From: an uncultured Massilia sp. | GTDB taxonomy: Bacteria > Pseudomonadota > Gammaproteobacteria > Burkholderiales > Burkholderiaceae_D | Direction of reading: 5' to 3' | DNA length: 64,000 nucleotides | NCBI GenBank assembly: GCA_913778765.1 | Contig: CAJYXO010000264.1 | Location: 1-64,000 of the forward strand | Part shown: positions 11,132 through 20,343 of the stretch, in pieces | Layout: the number at the start of each line of letters is the position of its first letter | Position numbering within the stretch: the stretch's first letter is position 1 | Made by a program: the position numbers and the translations under genes | The notes under the pieces: model-generated | The model's database searches: none | The model's input: only the letters and a program-made list of their open reading frames with translations | What the model was told of the DNA's origin: nothing

Positions 11132-11575
11132 TCAGGTCAGATAAATGTTCGGGGAGTAGCGCTCCATCACGGTGTCCGGACGTTGCGGCGCCGTGAATCC
11201 GAAGCGTTCGTACAAGGTATGCGAATCGGTGGTGTTGAGGGTGAAGCGGCGCAGGCCCTGCAGGCTCGGATGCTCCATGATTACGCGGATCAGTTGCTTG
11301 GCATACCCGCGGCCGCGGTATTCCGGGATCACGAACACATCGCACATGTTGGCGAAGGTCGAGTAGTCGGTCACCACGCGCGCGAAGGCGACCTGGCGGC
11401 CGTCGAGATAGCCGCCGAAGCACAGCGAATTCTCGATCGAGCGCTCGACCACGGTACGCGAAATGCCCACGGCCCAGGTCGAGTTTTCGCTGAGGAAGCG
11501 ATAAATCATCGGCACGTCCAGACGCGTGCGATCGGTACTGACCTGGAAACTGGAGTCGTTGGTAGTGTGCTTCAT
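11132..11575 (-). CDS. GNAT-family N-acetyltransferase
   Basis: 147 residues. The acetyl-CoA binding motif A is VIPEYRGRGYAKQLI (R-G-x-G-x-A), preceded by beta strand CDVFVIP and followed by LYERFGF, the usual motif B ending. The compact size suits single-domain GNAT enzymes that acetylate small molecules or protein N termini. The start ATG at 11575 is the only one compatible with a full beta1-alpha1 unit. The acceptor is unknown. It is a monocistronic gene between the cyanophycinase and an exported NTF2-like gene. Confidence 0.85.
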   Translation of the reverse strand: MKHTTNDSSFQVSTDRTRLDVPMIYRFLSENSTWAVGISRTVVERSIENSLCFGGYLDGRQVAFARVVTDYSTFANMCDVFVIPEYRGRGYAKQLIRVIMEHPSLQGLRRFTLNTTDSHTLYERFGFTAPQRPDTVMERYSPNIYLT

Positions 11576-11671
11576 GGGCGGCGCGAATCGTCACATCTGG
11601 TAAAAAAACCAATTCTAGCGCCGTTCGCGGCGCCAGGGTCGTTTGCGCCAATCGTGCGCCGCCCTCTTTCT

Positions 11672-12259
11672 TCAGTGAGACTTCAGGTAACGCTCCGGCA
11701 AGCTCAGGCGCGCGTCTTCGGCACGCCACAGCACATTCACGATCCACCAGCGCTTGCCGTCATGGTAGAGCTGGATGCTGTTGATGCCGCGCTGGAAGGG
11801 CTTGGCGTCCTCGGGGGCATGGCGCGATTCATAGGTGCTGAACACGTGCACGATCTGGCCGAAGGTCTCGCTGGTGCGCGCCGCTTCCTTCTCGAAGAAA
11901 CCCATGGTGGCGAAGGCCTTGCTGTTGCGGCCGATGTAATCCTCCACGCTCATGGCGCGCAGCACATAGTTGCCTTCGGGGCGCGCGCCCACCGCCATCA
12001 GCCGGCCTTCGGGCGCGAACAGCGAACGCATGCGGTCCCAGTCGCGCGGCTTGCCGGCGGCGCCGGAAATCACGTCGTACAGCGCGGCGACGATGCCGTC
12101 GACGCTCTCGACGTCGGCGGCGCGCGCCTGGTAGGCGCTGGCCGGGGCCGCGGGTGCAGCGGACGCGGCCGGCGCAGCCGCCGTTTGCGCCTTCGCGTGA
12201 TAAACGCCGGTGGCGCCCGCCACGGCCAATGCCACCGCCAGCAAGGTGGAACGCTTCAT
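11672..12259 (-). CDS. Exported NTF2/SnoaL-like protein
   Basis: 195 residues with a signal peptide (MKRSTLLAVALAVAGATGVY), then an Ala-rich linker. An NTF2-like cone-fold domain follows: DVESVDGIVAALYDVISG, DWDRMRSLFAPEGRL, and closing strands QRGINSIQLYHDGKRWWIVN. This is the same fold class as the protein at 4741-5262 but clearly different in sequence. No catalytic residues can be named with confidence. It is divergent from argH, with about 140 bp between the starts. Confidence 0.7.
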   Translation of the reverse strand: MKRSTLLAVALAVAGATGVYHAKAQTAAAPAASAAPAAPASAYQARAADVESVDGIVAALYDVISGAAGKPRDWDRMRSLFAPEGRLMAVGARPEGNYVLRAMSVEDYIGRNSKAFATMGFFEKEAARTSETFGQIVHVFSTYESRHAPEDAKPFQRGINSIQLYHDGKRWWIVNVLWRAEDARLSLPERYLKSH

Positions 12260-12357
12260 CCCTGTCTCCTTGTCATTATTTTAAACAGGCACATCTTCCC
12301 GCATTTCTTGCCAGGAGTCACTGCCCCAGCATTGGGGAGCGCAATGCGTGCACAGTT

Positions 12358-12363
12358 TATAAT
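12358..12363 (+). promoter_or_regulatory. Probable -10 element of argH
   Basis: A perfect TATAAT lies 36 bp before the argH ATG. The best upstream partner, ttgggg at 12332-12337, is spaced 20 bp, longer than optimal, so the -35 is uncertain. No strong Shine-Dalgarno sequence precedes the argH ATG. Confidence 0.5.
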
Positions 12364-12398
12364 CAGGGATCCAAGGAACTTCCCACACCGCCTCCATC

Positions 12399-13796
12399 AT
12401 GACCGAACAATTCGCCAAAAAAGCGGAGGCCTGGTCGGCCCGCTTCTCCGAACCCGTCTCCGACCTCGTCAAGCGCTACACCGCCTCCGTCTTCTTCGAC
12501 AAGCGCCTGGCCCTGTTCGACATCCAGGGCTCGCTGGCCCATGCCGAGATGCTGGCCGCCCAGGGCATCATCAGCGACCAGGACCGCGCCGAGATCGAAC
12601 GCGGCATGGCCCAGATCCGCAGCGAGATCGAAGCCGGCCAGTTCGAGTGGCTGCTCGACCTGGAGGACGTGCACCTGAACATCGAAAAGCGCCTGACCGA
12701 GCTGGTCGGCGATGCCGGCAAGCGTTTGCACACCGGCCGTTCGCGCAACGACCAGGTTGCGACCGACATCCGCCTGTACATGCGCGCCGCCATCGACGAC
12801 ATCCTCGCCCTGCTGAAGAACCTGCGCGGCGCCCTCACCGATTTGGCGGAACGCAACGCGGACACCATCATGCCGGGCTTTACCCATTTGCAGGTGGCGC
12901 AGCCGGTGACCTTCGGCCACCACCTGCTGGCCTATGTCGAGATGTTCGGCCGTGACGCCGAGCGCATGGCGGACACGCGCCGCCGCGTGAACCGCCTGCC
13001 GCTGGGTGCCGCCGCCCTGGCGGGCACCACCTTCCCGATCGACCGCCTGCGCGTGGCAAAAACGCTGGGCTTCGACGACGTCTGCCACAACTCGCTCGAT
13101 GCTGTGTCTGATCGCGACTTCGCGATCGAGTTCACGGCAGCCGCATCGGTCTTGATGATGCACATTTCGCGCATGTCGGAAGAGCTGGTTACGTGGATGA
13201 GCCCGCGTGTCGGCTTCATCGACATCGCCGACCGCTTCTGCACCGGCTCGTCGATCATGCCGCAGAAAAAGAACCCGGACGTGCCGGAGCTGGCGCGCGG
13301 CAAGACCGGCCGCGTCTACGGCCACCTGATGGGCCTGCTGACCCTGATGAAAGGCCAGCCGCTGGCCTACAACAAGGACAACCAGGAAGACAAGGAACCG
13401 CTGTTCGACACCGTCGACACCGTGCTGGACACCCTGCGCATCTTCACCGACATGGCCGCCGGCATCACCGTGAAGGCCGAGAACATGCGCGCCGCCGCCC
13501 TGCAGGGCTATGCCACCGCCACCGACCTGGCCGACTACCTGGTCAAGAAGGGCTTGCCCTTCCGCGACGCCCACGAAGCCGTGGCGCATGCCGTGCGCGC
13601 CTGCGACGTGGCCGGCTGCGACCTGTCGGAAATGCCGCTGGAACGTCTGCAGGAATTTTCCAGGCTGATCGAACAGGACGTGTTCGCGGTGTTGACGCTG
13701 GAAGGTTCCGTGGCCGCGCGCGACCACGTGGGCGGGACTGCGCCGAACCAGGTGCGCAAGGCCATCGAACGCGTGCGCGGTCAGCTCGCGGAGTAA
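12399..13796 (+). CDS. argH: Argininosuccinate lyase
   Basis: Last step of arginine synthesis: splits argininosuccinate into arginine and fumarate. 465 residues, the family's usual length. The fumarase/aspartase superfamily signature [11 protein letters not shown] lies near residues 284-294 and includes the flexible loop with the catalytic Ser. [12 protein letters not shown], with substrate-binding residues, and the catalytic-His region [16 protein letters not shown] are also intact. The next gene starts 15 bp downstream and may be co-transcribed. Confidence 0.97.
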   Translation: MTEQFAKKAEAWSARFSEPVSDLVKRYTASVFFDKRLALFDIQGSLAHAEMLAAQGIISDQDRAEIERGMAQIRSEIEAGQFEWLLDLEDVHLNIEKRLTELVGDAGKRLHTGRSRNDQVATDIRLYMRAAIDDILALLKNLRGALTDLAERNADTIMPGFTHLQVAQPVTFGHHLLAYVEMFGRDAERMADTRRRVNRLPLGAAALAGTTFPIDRLRVAKTLGFDDVCHNSLDAVSDRDFAIEFTAAASVLMMHISRMSEELVTWMSPRVGFIDIADRFCTGSSIMPQKKNPDVPELARGKTGRVYGHLMGLLTLMKGQPLAYNKDNQEDKEPLFDTVDTVLDTLRIFTDMAAGITVKAENMRAAALQGYATATDLADYLVKKGLPFRDAHEAVAHAVRACDVAGCDLSEMPLERLQEFSRLIEQDVFAVLTLEGSVAARDHVGGTAPNQVRKAIERVRGQLAE

Positions 13797-13811
13797 TGTA
13801 GAGCGACGGCA

Positions 13812-14045
13812 ATGCGCCGCTACAAGAACCTGGCCGGCGAATCCGGCGTGGTCGCCTACGACATCGACGCCGGCCGGATCGTAGTCCAGTTCCGGAACGG
13901 CGAGCGCTATCTCTACACCGAAGACAGCGCCGGCGCCGCCAACATCGCGAAGATGCAGGCGCTGGCGAAAGCCGGCCGCGGCCTGTCCACCTTCATCAGC
14001 CAGCACGTGCACGACCGCTACGAACGCCACGAAAGACCTCAGTGA
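13812..14045 (+). CDS. Small KTSC-like protein
   Basis: 77 residues. The sequence has the order seen in KTSC-domain proteins: a short helix, VVAYDIDAGRIVVQFRNGERYLY, then a helix ending AGRGLSTFI. KTSC proteins are small and of unsettled function, some linked to nucleic-acid metabolism. The gene lies 15 bp after argH and overlaps the next gene start by 4 bp (GTGA), so it belongs to a short operon with argH and the HAD phosphatase. No strong ribosome site is visible. Confidence 0.55.
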   Translation: MRRYKNLAGESGVVAYDIDAGRIVVQFRNGERYLYTEDSAGAANIAKMQALAKAGRGLSTFISQHVHDRYERHERPQ

Positions 14046-14707
14046 CCCGCCAACCCCTCCCCGACCAAGCCTTCTCCGCCTTCCTGTTCGACATGGACGG
14101 CACCATTCTCACCTCGATCAAGGCCGCCGAACGGGTCTGGGGCCAGTGGGCCAGCGGCCACGGCCTGGACGTCGAGGCTTTCCTGCCGACCATCCACGGC
14201 AAGCGCACCGAAGAAACCGTCCGTGCACTCGCACTGCCGGGCGTCGATCCGGTGCGCGAGGCCGCCTTCATCACACGCGCCGAGATCGACGACGTGGCCG
14301 GCATCGAAGCCATCGTCGGCAGCGCCGATTTCCTGGCCAGCCTGCCGCCCGAGCGTTGGGCCATCGTCACCTCGGCGCCGCGCCTGCTGGCCGAGGCGCG
14401 CATCGCCGCCGCCGGCCTGCCGATGCCGGCCGTGCTGGTGGCCGCCGAAGATGTCGAACGCGGCAAGCCCGCGCCCGATCCCTTCCTGCTGGGCGCGCGC
14501 AAGCTGGGCGTGGCGCCGGCCGACTGCCTCGTGTTCGAAGATACGCTGGCCGGGCTGCAGTCTGCAAAGGCCGCAGGCATGGCGAGCATCGTCGTGACCA
14601 CGACGCATGCGCATCCGTTGGAGACCGATGTCACCGCCGTGCTCGATTATGAGGACTTGCGCGCCGTCACCACAGCCGAACAGCGGCTTCGTGTCACCTA
14701 TAGGTGA
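14042..14707 (+). CDS. HAD-superfamily phosphatase (beta-phosphoglucomutase/sugar-phosphatase type)
   Basis: 221 residues with a GTG start that overlaps the preceding stop by 4 bp. HAD motif I is FLFDMDGTI, where the first Asp is the nucleophile and the second the acid/base. Motif II is IVTSAP, motif III is the Lys in RGKPAPDPF, and motif IV is VFEDTLAG. The helical cap inserted after motif I (about 15-85) is the C1 type of sugar-phosphate phosphatases such as YfbT. A small phosphorylated metabolite is the likely substrate. Translational coupling to the preceding gene is probable. Confidence 0.86.
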   Translation: MTRQPLPDQAFSAFLFDMDGTILTSIKAAERVWGQWASGHGLDVEAFLPTIHGKRTEETVRALALPGVDPVREAAFITRAEIDDVAGIEAIVGSADFLASLPPERWAIVTSAPRLLAEARIAAAGLPMPAVLVAAEDVERGKPAPDPFLLGARKLGVAPADCLVFEDTLAGLQSAKAAGMASIVVTTTHAHPLETDVTAVLDYEDLRAVTTAEQRLRVTYR

Positions 14708-14764
14708 CTTTTTGAGTATTGCGGGTTACACTGCGATTTCTACAACTCATCAAGGAGCAGGGAA

Positions 14765-15196
14765 ATGGCTGAACATGTGACCTCGATCGATGCTGCCGTG
14801 CGTATGTCGCACCGCCATCTGATGGCGGCGCTGATGATCGTCGGCATGCTGGGCGTGGCCGCCGTGCTGAGTCTGACCAGCGCCGGCGGCGATGTCGGCA
14901 AGATCCTGTGGACGGTGCTGCCGGTCGTCATCACGGTCACCGCGGCATCGCTGAACCGGATGTACAAGCGCGTCGAGACCCGCGCGCGCAAGGCCATGCG
15001 CAACGACGAACTGCGCCAGGCCAGCCTGTCGCGAGCCTGGCGCAACGCTTTCCTTGCCGTGCTGGGCCTGCAGCCGGTGCTCGCCCTGGTCCTGACCTGG
15101 AACGGCGCCGCGTACGGCGTCGCGCTGATGGCGGCCGTTACCGTCACCATCGGCGCCGGCGTCGCGCTCACCACGCTGCAGTGCTACGACCGCTGA
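14765..15196 (+). CDS. Small four-helix membrane protein, partner of the next XRE regulator
   Basis: 143 residues with AAGGAG upstream of the ATG. Hydrophobic segments near residues 19-38, 44-62, 92-110 and 114-134 suggest four membrane helices, with a basic loop in the middle. The stop TGA shares one base with the ATG of the following small XRE regulator (TGATG), so the two are translationally coupled. Pairs of a small membrane protein and a Cro/C1-type regulator of about 70 residues recur in many bacteria. The function of the pair is unknown. Confidence 0.65.
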   Translation: MAEHVTSIDAAVRMSHRHLMAALMIVGMLGVAAVLSLTSAGGDVGKILWTVLPVVITVTAASLNRMYKRVETRARKAMRNDELRQASLSRAWRNAFLAVLGLQPVLALVLTWNGAAYGVALMAAVTVTIGAGVALTTLQCYDR

Positions 15197-15411
15197 TGTC
15201 CGAGATCCTCACCACCACCATGAAGGTCCAGCGCGCCCGCCTCGACCTCACCCAGGCCGAGCTGGCCGAGCGCGCCGGCGTCACCCGCAAGTCGGTGAAC
15301 GCCATCGAGGCCGGCCACATGGTGCCGTCCACCATCCTCGCGCTCAAGCTGGCGAAGGTACTGGGCGTGACGGTGGAGGAACTGTTCGCTATCGAGGCTC
15401 GCCCGGATTGA
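15196..15411 (+). CDS. Short XRE/Cro-type helix-turn-helix regulator (YozG-like)
   Basis: 71 residues consisting only of a Cro/C1 HTH domain: VQRARLDLTQAELAERAGVT, RKSVNAIEAGHMVPS, LALKLAKVLGVTVEELF. The length and sequence resemble YozG-type regulators. The start overlaps the stop of the membrane protein gene by one base. The last 23 bp overlap tail to tail with the cupin gene on the other strand. It may repress its own operon, but no operator is evident. Confidence 0.82.
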   Translation: MSEILTTTMKVQRARLDLTQAELAERAGVTRKSVNAIEAGHMVPSTILALKLAKVLGVTVEELFAIEARPD

Positions 15412-15961
15412 GGCCGTCCTGCTCGCCATGGTCGGCGATGTAGACGCGCGGCGCGAGGGTCTCGGCTTCGATCGGCAGGCTGCCGGCCGGCTTGTTCCTG
15501 TCGCGCTTCGGGTAGGGAGTTCCGTCGCGGTGGGTATAGCTGTCGGTGCTGCCGTCGTACAGCATGTCGATGTCGGGATAGGTCGCCTTGTCTTCCTTGA
15601 AGCGCGAGCCGACGGCCAGGAACAGCGCCGTGCCCCAGCCGCGGTTGACCAGGTGATGCCCGTTCGGGCGGCCGGCCGGGAAGGCGGCGCAGTCGCCGGC
15701 GCGCATCAGGGTCTCGCCCTCGTCGGTGATCAGGGTCAGTTCGCCGGACACGACCATCACGAATTCGTCCTCGTGCGAATGCCAGTGGCGCTGCGACGAC
15801 GCCGCGCCGGGCTGCAGTTCCGTCAGGTTGACGCCGAACTGCGTGATGCCGCCGGCGTCTCCCAGGGCCTGCCGGCTGCGTCCGCTGACGGCTTCGGCAA
15901 AGGGATCGGGATAACCGGTGCCGTTCAGCACAGGGATACTGCTCAGGTCTAGCCGGGCCAT
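15389..15961 (-). CDS. Cupin-domain protein
   Basis: 190 residues. Cupin motif 1 is HWHSHEDEFVMVVSGE, with the usual metal-binding His, His and Glu. Motif 2 is around PAGRPNGHHLVN, with the fourth His. After the barrel a C-terminal tail (about 125-190) contains DIDMLYDGSTDSYTHRDG, seen in cupins annotated as transcriptional or sugar-binding proteins of unknown role. It could be a small dioxygenase, isomerase or binding protein. The 3' end overlaps the XRE gene by 23 bp. Confidence 0.78.
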   Translation of the reverse strand: MARLDLSSIPVLNGTGYPDPFAEAVSGRSRQALGDAGGITQFGVNLTELQPGAASSQRHWHSHEDEFVMVVSGELTLITDEGETLMRAGDCAAFPAGRPNGHHLVNRGWGTALFLAVGSRFKEDKATYPDIDMLYDGSTDSYTHRDGTPYPKRDRNKPAGSLPIEAETLAPRVYIADHGEQDGLNPGEPR

Positions 15962-16028
15962 GGACGCTCCTCATTCAGGTTTGGACAAGTGACAGTGTAT
16001 AGTAGCCAAAAAGCCGGAACCAACACGC

Positions 16029-18074
16029 ATGTCCACGCAAGCAAACCCGCAGCAAACCGCCATCCTGCAGTCTCCCGACAAGGTCAAGCTGATCGACGCC
16101 GTCGCCGGCGCCGGCAAGACCACCACGCTGGCGATGGCTGCCCGCCATGCGCGCGACGAGGGCCTGTCCGAGCGCGGCATCCTGGCCCTGTGCTTTTCGC
16201 GCGGCGCACGCCTGCGCTTCCATGAAAAGCTGAAGGAGGAAGCGGGCGAAGACAGCAGCGTGTTCGTGATGACGGTCGAGGATTTCGCGCGCCAGATGAT
16301 CGAGGACCTCGCCGAAAAGGGCCGCATCGGCCGCCCCGCCGCCCACCAGGACGTCGAAGGCATCCGCGGCGAGCTGGTGGCCGCCGCCGCGCGCGTCTGG
16401 CAGCGCTACCAGGAACAGGGCATCCGCAGCGACTTCAATTTCGGCCTCGACGACAACAACCAGCACCTCGACGACATCGCGCGCCGCCTGGCCCAGCTGA
16501 AAGCGAAGCTGGCCACCGCCGAGTTCGCGCCGAAGGATAACGAGAACTTCGCCGACGAAAACGACGATGCCGCCGACTACGACGAAAGCGGCGACGGCGA
16601 GCTGGCCGGCCAGGCCGACCCGATCGCCGACATCATCCGCGAGTACGAAGCCCAGCGCCATCCCTACCCCGACGAATTCCGCTGGCAGGGCCCGAACGAC
16701 GCGGTGGCCGACCTCGTCTACCTGCTGCAGCGCCGGCCCGCGCTGGCGAACGACTTGCGGCGCTGGTCGCTGTACCTGGTCGACGAATGGCACGACGTGA
16801 ACGCGGCCGAATTCGAGCTGCTGGCGCGGCTGCGGCGCGGCGCGCGCCTGGTGGTGGCCGGCGACCGCGACCAGACCATCAACCGCGACCGCGGCGCCGA
16901 CCCGGTCTTCTCCGGCCAGCGCTTCATGGAGACCTACCGCGCGGACGGCAAGCGCTTCCCGCTCGGGATGTCCTACCGCTTCGGCCCGGACGCCGCGGTG
17001 CTGGCCGACCGGCTGACCCGCAACAACTGCGAAGGCCGCCCGGACCGCAACACGCTGGTCCGCCACGTGCACTACGATCCGGCCCAGCCGGGCGACTGCG
17101 CGCGCCTGGTGGCCGGCGCCATCCGCGAGGCCTTGCAAAAGGGCCGCCCCAAACCGACCAACCGCGATTTCGCGGTGGTGCTGCGCGACGTCGACCAGAG
17201 CATCGAGATCGAGACCGCGCTGATGGAAGCGAAGATCCCCTACAAATGCGACGGCTTCGAGACCTTCCTGCTGCTGCCGGAGATCCTGCTGCTGCGCGGG
17301 ATCCTGCATTACGTCAGCAACGATTACTCCGCGTTGAAGGGCCGACCCGAGACCTGCGTGCAGATGGTGCTGGCCCTGTCGCGCTATTTCTACCTGACCC
17401 GCGATCCGCAGCACTGGAAACTGGAATGGGCCGAACGCCGCTCGGTGCTGGGCTATGCGCAGGACGAAGTGAAGCGCAACCCGGAAGTGCTGAAGAGCTT
17501 CTTCGACGGCGCCCTGCTGCGCGAGACGGAGTTCGACAGCCCGCAGGCGCGCCAGTCGAAGAACCTGGTGCGGCCGGTGATCGCCCGGATGGCCTCTCTG
17601 TCGTCCACGGCGACGGCCCACGAGCTGCTGCTTATGCTGCGCGAGCAGGTCGACCTGCACGACGCCACCAGCCGCGCCTTCGTCAGCCGCGACCGCGTGG
17701 CTTCGGCGCGGCGTTCGATCGATGCCTTCCTGCGCTTCGCATCGACCCACGGCCAGGCGCCGGCCGCCGAATTCCTGGCCCGGCTCACGCAGATGGAGAA
17801 CGACGTGGCGATGGTGCGCAAGTCGAAGAGCGCCAACAGCATCGGCACCCGCCGCAGCCTGGTGCGCGTGACGACCATCCAGGCGGCCAAGGGTCGCGAG
17901 TGGCCTTACGTGCTGGTGCCTTTCCTGGAGCAGCGGGAGTTCGTGCGCAGCGGCGACGGCGCCAATGAGAAGCGGCACCTGTATGTGGGATTGACGCGGG
18001 TGATGAAGGAGTTGGTGCTGTTCGAGCCGATTGATGAGGCGGCGGAGAGGCGGCTGGCTTACTTGAATAGCTAG
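16029..18074 (+). CDS. UvrD/Rep-like superfamily 1 DNA helicase
   Basis: 681 residues. Q-motif-like NPQQTAIL (6-13), Walker A GAGKTTT (27-33), motif II YLVDEWHDVN near residue 250 (the canonical form is VDEFQDTN), motif V TTIQAAKGREWPYV and motif VI HLYVGLTRVMKEL. These place it in the UvrD/PcrA helicase-like group. A strongly acidic insert (about 170-203, many Asp and Glu) in domain 1B is unusual. It is shorter than housekeeping UvrD or Rep, and no nuclease domain is seen. It is transcribed alone, divergent from the cupin gene. It is likely a 3'-5' helicase of accessory or repair function; the precise role is unknown. Confidence 0.82.
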   Translation: MSTQANPQQTAILQSPDKVKLIDAVAGAGKTTTLAMAARHARDEGLSERGILALCFSRGARLRFHEKLKEEAGEDSSVFVMTVEDFARQMIEDLAEKGRIGRPAAHQDVEGIRGELVAAAARVWQRYQEQGIRSDFNFGLDDNNQHLDDIARRLAQLKAKLATAEFAPKDNENFADENDDAADYDESGDGELAGQADPIADIIREYEAQRHPYPDEFRWQGPNDAVADLVYLLQRRPALANDLRRWSLYLVDEWHDVNAAEFELLARLRRGARLVVAGDRDQTINRDRGADPVFSGQRFMETYRADGKRFPLGMSYRFGPDAAVLADRLTRNNCEGRPDRNTLVRHVHYDPAQPGDCARLVAGAIREALQKGRPKPTNRDFAVVLRDVDQSIEIETALMEAKIPYKCDGFETFLLLPEILLLRGILHYVSNDYSALKGRPETCVQMVLALSRYFYLTRDPQHWKLEWAERRSVLGYAQDEVKRNPEVLKSFFDGALLRETEFDSPQARQSKNLVRPVIARMASLSSTATAHELLLMLREQVDLHDATSRAFVSRDRVASARRSIDAFLRFASTHGQAPAAEFLARLTQMENDVAMVRKSKSANSIGTRRSLVRVTTIQAAKGREWPYVLVPFLEQREFVRSGDGANEKRHLYVGLTRVMKELVLFEPIDEAAERRLAYLNS

Positions 18075-18103
18075 CCCGTAACTGTAATCGTTAGCTCGTG
18101 AAC

Positions 18104-18202
18104 GTCATCCCCGCGGAGGCGGGGATCCAAGTTCTGGATGCGCTAACGATTCGCATGCAAACTTGGATTCCCGCCAAGGCGGCCGGCCAGGTCGGGAATG
18201 AC
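18104..18202. repeat. Paired-hairpin dispersed repeat, copy 2
   Basis: gtcatccccgcgg...gatccaag, a spacer containing gcgctaacgattcgcatgcaaa, then cttggattcccgcc...gggaatgac. The right arm carries a short insertion (aaggcggccggccaggt) in its loop. It lies between the convergent helicase gene and paaZ. Confidence 0.82.
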
Positions 18203-18225
18203 GTGCAAACGTTACGGGTCTACGG

Positions 18226-20283
18226 TCACTGCGCTTCCCCGCGCTTCTGCACCAGCGTCAGAATGTCATAACTCGCCACCAGCTCATCGTTCTGGTTGGT
18301 CACCTGCACATCCCATGCCACCACGCCCTGTCCGCGACCCTGCTCGTCGGTACGGTTGCGGTCCACCTTGCGCTTGCAGGTGAGGCGCGCGCGGATGGTG
18401 TCGCCGATCGCCACCGGCGCCACGAAGCGCAGGTTGTCGAGGCCGTAGTTGGCCAGCACCGGACCCGGGGCCGGCGAGACGAACAGGCCGGCCGCCGCCG
18501 ACAACACGAAGTAGCCGTGCGCGATGCGCTTGCCGAACTGGGTGTCCTTGGCCGCGATCTCGTCGAAGTGCATGTAGAAGTAGTCGCCCGACACGCCGCC
18601 GAAGTTGACGATGTCCGCCTCGCTCACGGTGCGGCGGTGGGTCAGCAGCGAGTGGCCGATCTCCAGGTCTTCGAACCAGCGGCGGAACGGGTGGACGTCG
18701 CTTTCCTTGACCTCGGCGCCGCGCACGTATTCGCCGGTGACGGCCGCCAGCATGGTCGGCGAGCCCTGCACCGCGGCGCGCTGCAGGAAGTGCTTGACGG
18801 CGCGGATGCCGCCCAGCTCTTCGCCGCCGCCGGCGCGGCCCGGACCGCCGTGCTTCAGCTGCGGCAGCGGCGAGCCGTGGCCGGTCGAATCCACTGCCGA
18901 CACGCGATCCAGGATGTGCACGCGGCCGTGCGAGGCCGCCGCCACCGGCACCGCATGCGCGGCGATGGCCGGGTCCTTGGTCACCAGCGTGGTCACCAGG
19001 CTGCCCTTGCCGCGCGCCGCAAGGGCCAGGGCTTCGTCGATGCCGCGGTAGGTCATCATGGTGCTGACCGGACCGAAGGCTTCGATGTCGTGCACGGCAT
19101 CGTTGACCATGCCGTTGCGGCACAGGATCAGGGTCGGCGAGAAGAAGGCGCCGCTGCCGCAGTTGTCGCCGACCGGATTGAAACCGTCGCGCGCGCTGAA
19201 CAGGACTTCGTTGCCGCGCGCGAGCATCTCCACGCGCGCCGACACGTCGCGGTGCTGGTCCATCGACGCCAGCGCGCCCATGCGCACGCCCTCGACCTTC
19301 GGATTGCCGACCACGATCTTCGACAGCCGCGCACGCAGGCGCTCGCCGACCGCATCGGCGTACTGCTCGGGGACGATCACGCGGCGGATCGCCGTGCACT
19401 TCTGGCCGGCCTTGCCCGTCATCTCGCGCGCGACTTCCTTGACGAACAGGTCGAACTCTTCGTCATCGGGCGTCACGTCCGGCGCCAGGATGGCGGCGTT
19501 CAGCGAGTCGGCTTCCGCCGTGAAGGGCACGGCTTCGCGGATCAGGTTCTGGTTGGCGCGCAGCTTGGCGGCGGTGTCGGCCGAGCCGGTGAAGGTGACG
19601 GCGTCGAAGCCGCCCAGGCGGTCCAGCAGGTCGCCGGTGCTGCCGATCACCAGCTGCAGGCTACCCTCCGGCACCAGGCCCGAGTCCATCATCATCTTGA
19701 CGGTGGCGTGGGTCAGGTAGCTGGTGGCGGTGGCCGGCTTGACGATGCAGGGCATGGCGGCGAGAAAAGTTGGCGCGAATTTTTCCAGCATGCCCCAGAT
19801 CGGGAAGTTGAAGGCATTGATGTGCACCGCCACGCCGCCGCGCGGCACCAGGATGTGGGTGCCGGCAAAGCCGCCGCGCTTGCCCAGCGCCATGGCCGGG
19901 CCTTCGTGCAGCACGTTCGAGGACGGCAGCTCGCGCGAGCCCATGCTGGCATAGGCGAACAGGGTGCCGATGCCGCCTTCGACGTCGACCCAGCTGTCCG
20001 GGCGGGTGGCGCCGGTCAGGTGGGAGATCTCGTACAGCTCTTCCTTGCGCTCCATGAGGTACAGCGCCAGGGCTTTCAGGCGCTGGGCGCGCTTCTGGAA
20101 GTCCAAGGCCATCAGTTGCGGCACGCCCTGCTTGCGGGCGTAGGTCAGGGCTTCGTCGAAGTCGATCTTCTCGGCATGGGTGTGGTAGATCAGCTGGTTG
20201 TCCAGGGCGCTGTGCAGGGCCTGGTGGGCTTGCTGGCCTTGCCAGCGGCCGGCGATGTAGCTTTGCAGGGTGGTCGGGGTCAT
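18226..20283 (-). CDS. paaZ: Bifunctional oxepin-CoA hydrolase / 3-oxo-5,6-dehydrosuberyl-CoA semialdehyde dehydrogenase
   Basis: Opens the oxepin ring of the phenylacetate pathway and oxidises the resulting aldehyde. 685 residues, full length. The N-terminal aldehyde dehydrogenase domain (about 1-530) has the catalytic Cys in GQKCTAIRR and the cofactor block VTFTGSADTA. The C-terminal MaoC-type hot-dog hydratase domain (about 545-685) has DYFYMHFDEIAAKDTQFGKR and AHGYFVLS, with its catalytic Asp and His. It is separated from paaY by a repeat (copy 3), so it may be transcribed with the operon only through that element or have its own promoter. Confidence 0.96.
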   Translation of the reverse strand: MTPTTLQSYIAGRWQGQQAHQALHSALDNQLIYHTHAEKIDFDEALTYARKQGVPQLMALDFQKRAQRLKALALYLMERKEELYEISHLTGATRPDSWVDVEGGIGTLFAYASMGSRELPSSNVLHEGPAMALGKRGGFAGTHILVPRGGVAVHINAFNFPIWGMLEKFAPTFLAAMPCIVKPATATSYLTHATVKMMMDSGLVPEGSLQLVIGSTGDLLDRLGGFDAVTFTGSADTAAKLRANQNLIREAVPFTAEADSLNAAILAPDVTPDDEEFDLFVKEVAREMTGKAGQKCTAIRRVIVPEQYADAVGERLRARLSKIVVGNPKVEGVRMGALASMDQHRDVSARVEMLARGNEVLFSARDGFNPVGDNCGSGAFFSPTLILCRNGMVNDAVHDIEAFGPVSTMMTYRGIDEALALAARGKGSLVTTLVTKDPAIAAHAVPVAAASHGRVHILDRVSAVDSTGHGSPLPQLKHGGPGRAGGGEELGGIRAVKHFLQRAAVQGSPTMLAAVTGEYVRGAEVKESDVHPFRRWFEDLEIGHSLLTHRRTVSEADIVNFGGVSGDYFYMHFDEIAAKDTQFGKRIAHGYFVLSAAAGLFVSPAPGPVLANYGLDNLRFVAPVAIGDTIRARLTCKRKVDRNRTDEQGRGQGVVAWDVQVTNQNDELVASYDILTLVQKRGEAQ

Positions 20284-20343
20284 GTTGTCTGTCTCCTTCG
20301 GTCAGTTTGGTCTAACGTCAGTGTTTTCGAATTCGGATGCCTA

